Below are positions 62,001 through 64,000 of a stretch of 64,000 bases of DNA, piece by piece (within the stretch, counting starts at the first letter, position 1; every line of letters starts with the position of its first letter). Origin of the DNA: Lottia gigantea. Taxonomy: Eukaryota; Mollusca; Gastropoda; Lottiidae. Position numbers and translations under genes: made by a program. The notes beneath the pieces are model-generated. The model did not search any database and was not told where the DNA came from. It saw only the letters and a list, made by a program, of their open reading frames with translations. The stretch lies in the NCBI RefSeq assembly GCF_000327385.1, contig NW_008710013.1:996824-1060823 (forward strand). Direction: 5' to 3'.

Positions 62001-62321
62001 ATCTCTATAAAATATAATACAGCAAACATATAAGACCTTCTGTAGATCGATCTTTCTTAGGAATTAACATGCAAGCCCTTTCTACTGCGTTACGTTGTTG
62101 TACTGTTAGGGTGTATTGAGACGAGTCTCAATGTAGTATTCTTTAGTCGCAACAGATTTCTACCACTTTTTCTACCACAAACGTTGGTATATTTTATAAG
62201 CTCTAGTATTAATTAACAATGGACTATTTTATATTTCCAGGTGAAGTATGTGAATCTCATGATTTATTTCCCTCTGAAGAAGATATTCAAGTAGATGAGA
62301 ATATTGACAGTCATTATTTAG
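37839..62321 (+). CDS. second CACNG-superfamily subunit (5' part; continues beyond window)
   Basis: Exons seen: 37839-38079 (241 nt) and, most likely, 62241-62321 (81 nt); together 107 complete codons. An in-frame TAG lies at 37833, so the start is Met1 (37839) or Met5 (37851); Met5 has the better context (AACATGG). Parts: polar N-terminus; TM1 (about 14-42, ending TSYWLLV); sequon N52-K-T; claudin-type signature SGLWRIC (63-69); then in exon 2 SEVCES with the second loop Cys, followed by an acidic stretch (FPSEEDIQVDENID). The GLWRIC form also occurs in vertebrate gamma-1/gamma-6, so this may be a gamma-1/6-like rather than a stargazin-like member; that is tentative. Both junctions are phase 1, as in the TARP gene upstream. 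TM2-TM4 and the tail lie outside the window. The 24-kb intron is packed with repeats. Joining the two exons rests on phase, splice sites and position, not on transcripts. Confidence 0.72.
38080..45766. other. second CACNG gene, intron 1, first part
   Basis: AT-rich intron sequence. No exon, RNA gene or repeat with clear edges recognised. A short TATATATATATA run lies at 41295. Confidence 0.5.
45767..46010. mobile_element. complete 244-bp MITE with GGACAGGTA ends
   Basis: The ends are inverted: TTAAATGGACAGGTA (45767-45781) and TACCTGTCCCTTTGA (45996-46010). The interior phrases TTTGAGCCTTCAAATCCATG and AGTACTTCTGAAGACTATTT are found, reversed, at 9500-9620 and 9817-9900, and in the same sense at 32105-32238. 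Small size, no open frame and several copies in one window indicate a non-autonomous DNA transposon. No target duplication was resolved. Confidence 0.75.
46011..47759. other. intron, no feature
   Basis: AT-rich. A 20-base scrap near 46405 (TTTTTACGTCCTACTC) resembles the SINE 3' part but is too short to call. Confidence 0.45.
47760..47912 (-). repeat. decayed SINE fragment
   Basis: GAAGGTATAATTTCGATTTA and ACTATCAGGTTAGAGAAACG follow the same order as GAAGGTATTATCTCGACCTA and CCTTCAGGTTAGCGAGCAAG in the 29-kb SINE, covering linker and head on the - strand. Diverged; boundaries approximate. Confidence 0.45.
48434..48755. repeat. tandem duplication, 144-bp period with a 43-bp inner repeat
   Basis: The block starting CAGTTGTGGTATGCATTGC at 48436 recurs at 48580 (period 144). 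TCTAGACGCCTGATACCACT occurs at 48462, 48606 and 48649; the last step of 43 bp is a second, smaller duplication, and the third copy then continues to CACCAAAAAGTTA (48755). Copies differ by only a few bases, so the event is fairly recent. Neither strand reads through as a convincing protein. Confidence 0.85.
48940..51290 (-). mobile_element. Penelope-like retroelement, near full length, decayed
   Basis: Reading on the - strand: a polar, proline-rich N-terminal part (51283-51002); a helical N-terminal domain (50979-50608); reverse transcriptase pieces (50517-50060) with GTVMGKQFAPSYANLF and the catalytic-box phrase YGRFVDDIFMVW; the RT thumb (FLDTTVFKG; KETDTHSLLHKSCFHPKH; LRFYRIC); then a poorly preserved endonuclease region and a 3' end that matches the fragment at 3767-4000. 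Order and motifs are those of an endonuclease-bearing Penelope-like element. The coding region is spread over several frames, so it is broken in several places and inactive. It lies antisense within the large intron of the second CACNG gene. Confidence 0.85.
51700..51843 (-). pseudogene. Tc1-like transposase, C-terminal scrap
   Basis: The - strand reads VRRVSRRDPPVQNVTELDAA followed by LHQEWQQIPQHDIQRM, which matches the RRR-PPP-NV-EL-AAL-EEW-IPQ-IQR end of Tc1-family transposases (the part after the third catalytic acid). About 45 codons remain; the DNA-binding region and the DDE core are gone and no inverted ends are seen. It is a dead remnant. Confidence 0.7.
51858..52030. repeat. small MITE-like inverted repeat (~170 bp)
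   Basis: Left end GGCGCTCGTACTTTACC and right end, complemented, AGCGCTCTTACCTTGACTAA, with AACTTTGACTAAA-like phrases repeated inside in both senses. It is compact, without coding potential, and starts 15 bp from the Tc1 scrap. Superfamily unknown. Confidence 0.5.
52031..57780. other. intron, mostly featureless
   Basis: AT-rich. Simple tracts: a run of G at 52937-52948 and a run of C at 56357-56368, the latter inside a short G+C-richer patch (56330-56420). A ~40-bp phrase, GGTAGTAAAAGTTAGGACT, occurs on the + strand at 57118 and reversed at 56007-56025, inside two otherwise diverged stretches (55985-56025 and 57085-57165). Confidence 0.45.
52530..52625 (-). repeat. possible LINE 3' end with short-repeat tail
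   Basis: On the - strand GCAATAAAATCTTATCTTAG ends in TTAGCTTAGCTTATCTTA, a polyadenylation-like signal followed by a short tandem tail, as many CR1-like LINE 3' ends show. Only ~90 bp can be argued for and no coding part is attached. Confidence 0.35.
57790..58250 (-). pseudogene. LINE reverse transcriptase fragment
   Basis: On the - strand, in order: DLYIALIDLTKYDTLSSEGL (58244-58185; the first catalytic-Asp box), GVKQGCVLAP (58069-58040), MADGLFNFRRLK-like text after an internal stop (57960-57925), and LNARSEN (57875-57850). These are consecutive landmarks of a non-LTR retrotransposon RT. The FADD-type catalytic box expected just before LNARSEN is missing: sequence runs from NRPSVYF straight to LNAR. 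Stops and frame changes are present. Endonuclease and 3' parts were not found. The clade cannot be set from this piece. Confidence 0.7.
58260..60150 (-). repeat. hairpin-type tandem repeat array, copy B
   Basis: Units of about 159 bp are marked by TCAAGGGCAATAACTC-like phrases at 58714, 58875, 59034, 59297, 59454, 59610, 59820 and 59980 (most steps 156-161 bp; two longer). Each also carries ACCAAATTTCATTAA and AAAACTGTAG. Two copies of a cap module are seen: GACGGACGGACAGGGGCGA followed by ACAATATACGACC and the perfect palindrome CACATTATAATGTG (59190-59242), and a diverged one at the right end (60115-60165). The modules equal, in reverse, those of the array at 21260-22235. A cap inside the array suggests two elements joined end to end. 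No coding capacity. Confidence 0.8.
60222..61923. mobile_element. 1.7-kb element with ~460-bp inverted arms and 6-bp target duplication
   Basis: The left arm (60222-60692) and right arm (61462-61923) are inverted copies, with ends TATGAAAGGCG and CGCCTTTCATA and inner ends GATAGCCTCTATCATCCA and its complement. AATTTC flanks both sides (60216-60221 and 61924-61929), a likely target-site duplication. The arms differ by scattered substitutions and small gaps. Within each arm AAATCTAGCTCAACA and AAATCTCGCTCAACA recur 87 bp apart amid CTCAAATACAAA-like phrases. The ~770-bp middle has no transposase frame. Open frames over the arms (60335-60808 +, 61721-61500 -) are by-products of the repeats. Long inverted arms with repeats inside recall foldback-type DNA elements; the superfamily is not identified. 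Confidence 0.85.
62241..62321 (+). CDS. second CACNG gene, probable coding exon 2
   Basis: Acceptor TATATTTCCAG, donor TTAG|GTAGGT, 81 nt, phase 1 on both sides. It reads SEVCESHDLFPSEEDIQVD and on to HYLG. Size, phase, the Cys near the start and the acidic middle all match exon 2 of the TARP gene (93 nt). Alone it would be weak; with the unpaired donor of exon 1 on the same strand it is likely. Confidence 0.65.
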
Positions 62322-64000
62322 GTAGGTTTCTATATCTAGACCACACAAAACAGACATCCCAGGTTAACAGAAATATCGATCCTACAAAATATCAAAAAAC
62401 CGATGTGGTACGACAGAGGACAAACAAATATGCTATCGATTGTGTTTACACGTGTAGATATTCCAGGTTGAAATACAGATCTGCTACTTCAGGTAGCTTC
62501 AGATCGCGCAACTTGTATTGACGATTTTTGGTGTAGTGTGAATATCCAATTAAAAACATTACCACACGGTCGTTTTATATTATGCTGTTTGTATATATAT
62601 TGAATATAATGCACCATTCTGATATCATTTCCCATTGACGAAAATTCCGAATGGTGTAACAGACCTGTATTACCTTTAAAATAATGTATGTATTTAAACT
62701 CAACAACCCGATTACAGATGCGGAACACGATACACCCTCAACATTTTGACTGAAGTACTTTTAATACTGTTATGATTCGATATAAGATGAAATCAAAGAT
62801 GTAGTTTGATCTAATCCACATAACAGAATAGAAAGAACAGTAAGAACAATTTTAACGCTGGAGAAATATCTTCTGATCATCTTAGAAGCCATAACAACGT
62901 ATGAACCACAATCGGAGAGTGATATTCTGTTTTGTTGGATAGAAGCCATATTAAATGACATGGTATTGCAGCCAGAAAATTATGTAATATCACTTTAAAA
63001 CTATTAGATGAGATTTTATCTCCATTATACTATTACACTATAATGAATGATGGCATCGTTTAAAGATTTATGGGAGTTTAATATAATGCAGTTAAGATGA
63101 TTACATCTTAAAGCTACCATGTAACAATGAAAATGCTGGCGATGAATAACTCCATATGTAAAAAAAAAATAGGAGACTTCATCCGATTATGCTTCTTGAA
63201 TTTTGATGTCACTTCACTCGATGTCATACTTATAAATCCATGCATACATAGTGTTTAGTTTTCATCTTTGCTAAAGGCATGGTAAGTAACAGAAAGTGTG
63301 CATGTGCATGTAATGTTATTTTAAAGGTGAAGTTCCAGGTAAACAATAAAAGCTCATTGAATAATTATGCTGTGTATCATAATAAATAAGATTTTCTATA
63401 ATACATGTATATATATTAAGAAATGTTTATAGTTTTGAAGATAAGATCTGATGTGGGGAAATAGGTTAAAATGACGTTAAACCCGAGATTACCTGGATAT
63501 AATATTTGTTCTTTTTCGAGCATTTATTTAACCGCATCCTTGGCTTGCCATTGCCATTTAGCAGCTTACCTATTTAAGATCTGTTTGATACGGTAGGAAT
63601 TCTATTAGTTGCCAGAATCCTACCGTGAACAGATAATGTATACAGTATTACTATGTTAATTATGACAATATAATTAAACACGGGGAAATATTATCAGAGC
63701 AACACTTTCAATAATCTGGATCTCATTATAGCAGGAAATAAAAACCATCATGACATGACTCTAAACCTGTCAAAAGCTACAATATTTAAAAACAACTATT
63801 CAACTTAAAGCTAACGTGAAGAAATAAAACAGATTTCAAATACCTTATGTAAATAATTATCGCTGGAACAATTTCCTACCTAAATATCGTTAATTGTTAT
63901 TGGGTTTTTTTTCTTGTTTTGGAATGTTCAATCTCTGTATCATCTTTGACTGGTTTTAATGTATTTTTTCGTTTACTGAATATTAACTCTTTCACCTCCT
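62322..64000. other. second CACNG gene, intron 2 (partial)
   Basis: AT-rich; no TM2/TM3-type exon is visible before the window ends, so the remaining exons must lie beyond 64000. Confidence 0.5.

Overview
The window is AT-rich animal nuclear DNA with few genes, long introns and many repeats. A mollusc, probably a gastropod or bivalve, is the best guess. The reasons are the tRNA-headed SINEs with a conserved central domain, several Penelope-like retroelement copies, and hairpin-capped arrays of ~160-bp repeats carrying the phrase CAAGGGCAATAACTC. This assignment is an inference; no species-diagnostic gene is present.

Host genes. (1) A complete four-exon gene (5674-28005, +) encodes a 319-residue stargazin/TARP-type auxiliary subunit. 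It has four membrane segments, the SGLWRVC signature, an Arg/Ser-rich cytoplasmic tail and the terminal PDZ ligand RRTTPV. (2) A second gene of the same CACNG superfamily starts at 37839 (+). Its first exon carries SGLWRIC, and its probable second exon lies 24 kb downstream at 62241-62321; the rest is beyond the window. Both genes are on one strand and share splice phase 1 at the equivalent junctions, so they look like an old tandem pair. (3) Between them is a very small gene (35347-35523, +) for a 58-residue secreted peptide with a Trp/Arg-rich segment, preceded by a TATA box and followed by a polyadenylation signal. Its function is unknown; a membrane-active or amidated bioactive peptide is possible.

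Layout. 1-5.6 kb: intergenic, with a SINE, a Penelope 3' end and a possible CpG-rich promoter. 5.7-28.6 kb: TARP gene; intron 1 (16.5 kb) holds a CACTA-like element with ACACAAG/CTTGTGT subterminal clusters, a three-copy inverted/direct motif, a G+C-rich TIR element, a SINE and a hairpin-capped tandem array. 28.6-37.8 kb: intergenic, with two SINEs, a Penelope-like copy and the small-peptide gene. 37.8-62.3 kb: gene 2, whose large intron contains a 244-bp MITE, a 144-bp tandem duplication, a near full-length but decayed Penelope-like element, a Tc1-type transposase scrap, a small MITE, a decayed LINE reverse-transcriptase fragment, the second hairpin-type array, and a 1.7-kb element with ~460-bp inverted arms flanked by 6-bp direct repeats. 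62.3-64 kb: intron, nothing recognised.

The two CACNG-family products would act in the plasma membrane as partners of AMPA-type glutamate receptors or voltage-gated calcium channels. The remaining sequence is mostly transposon-derived or featureless.
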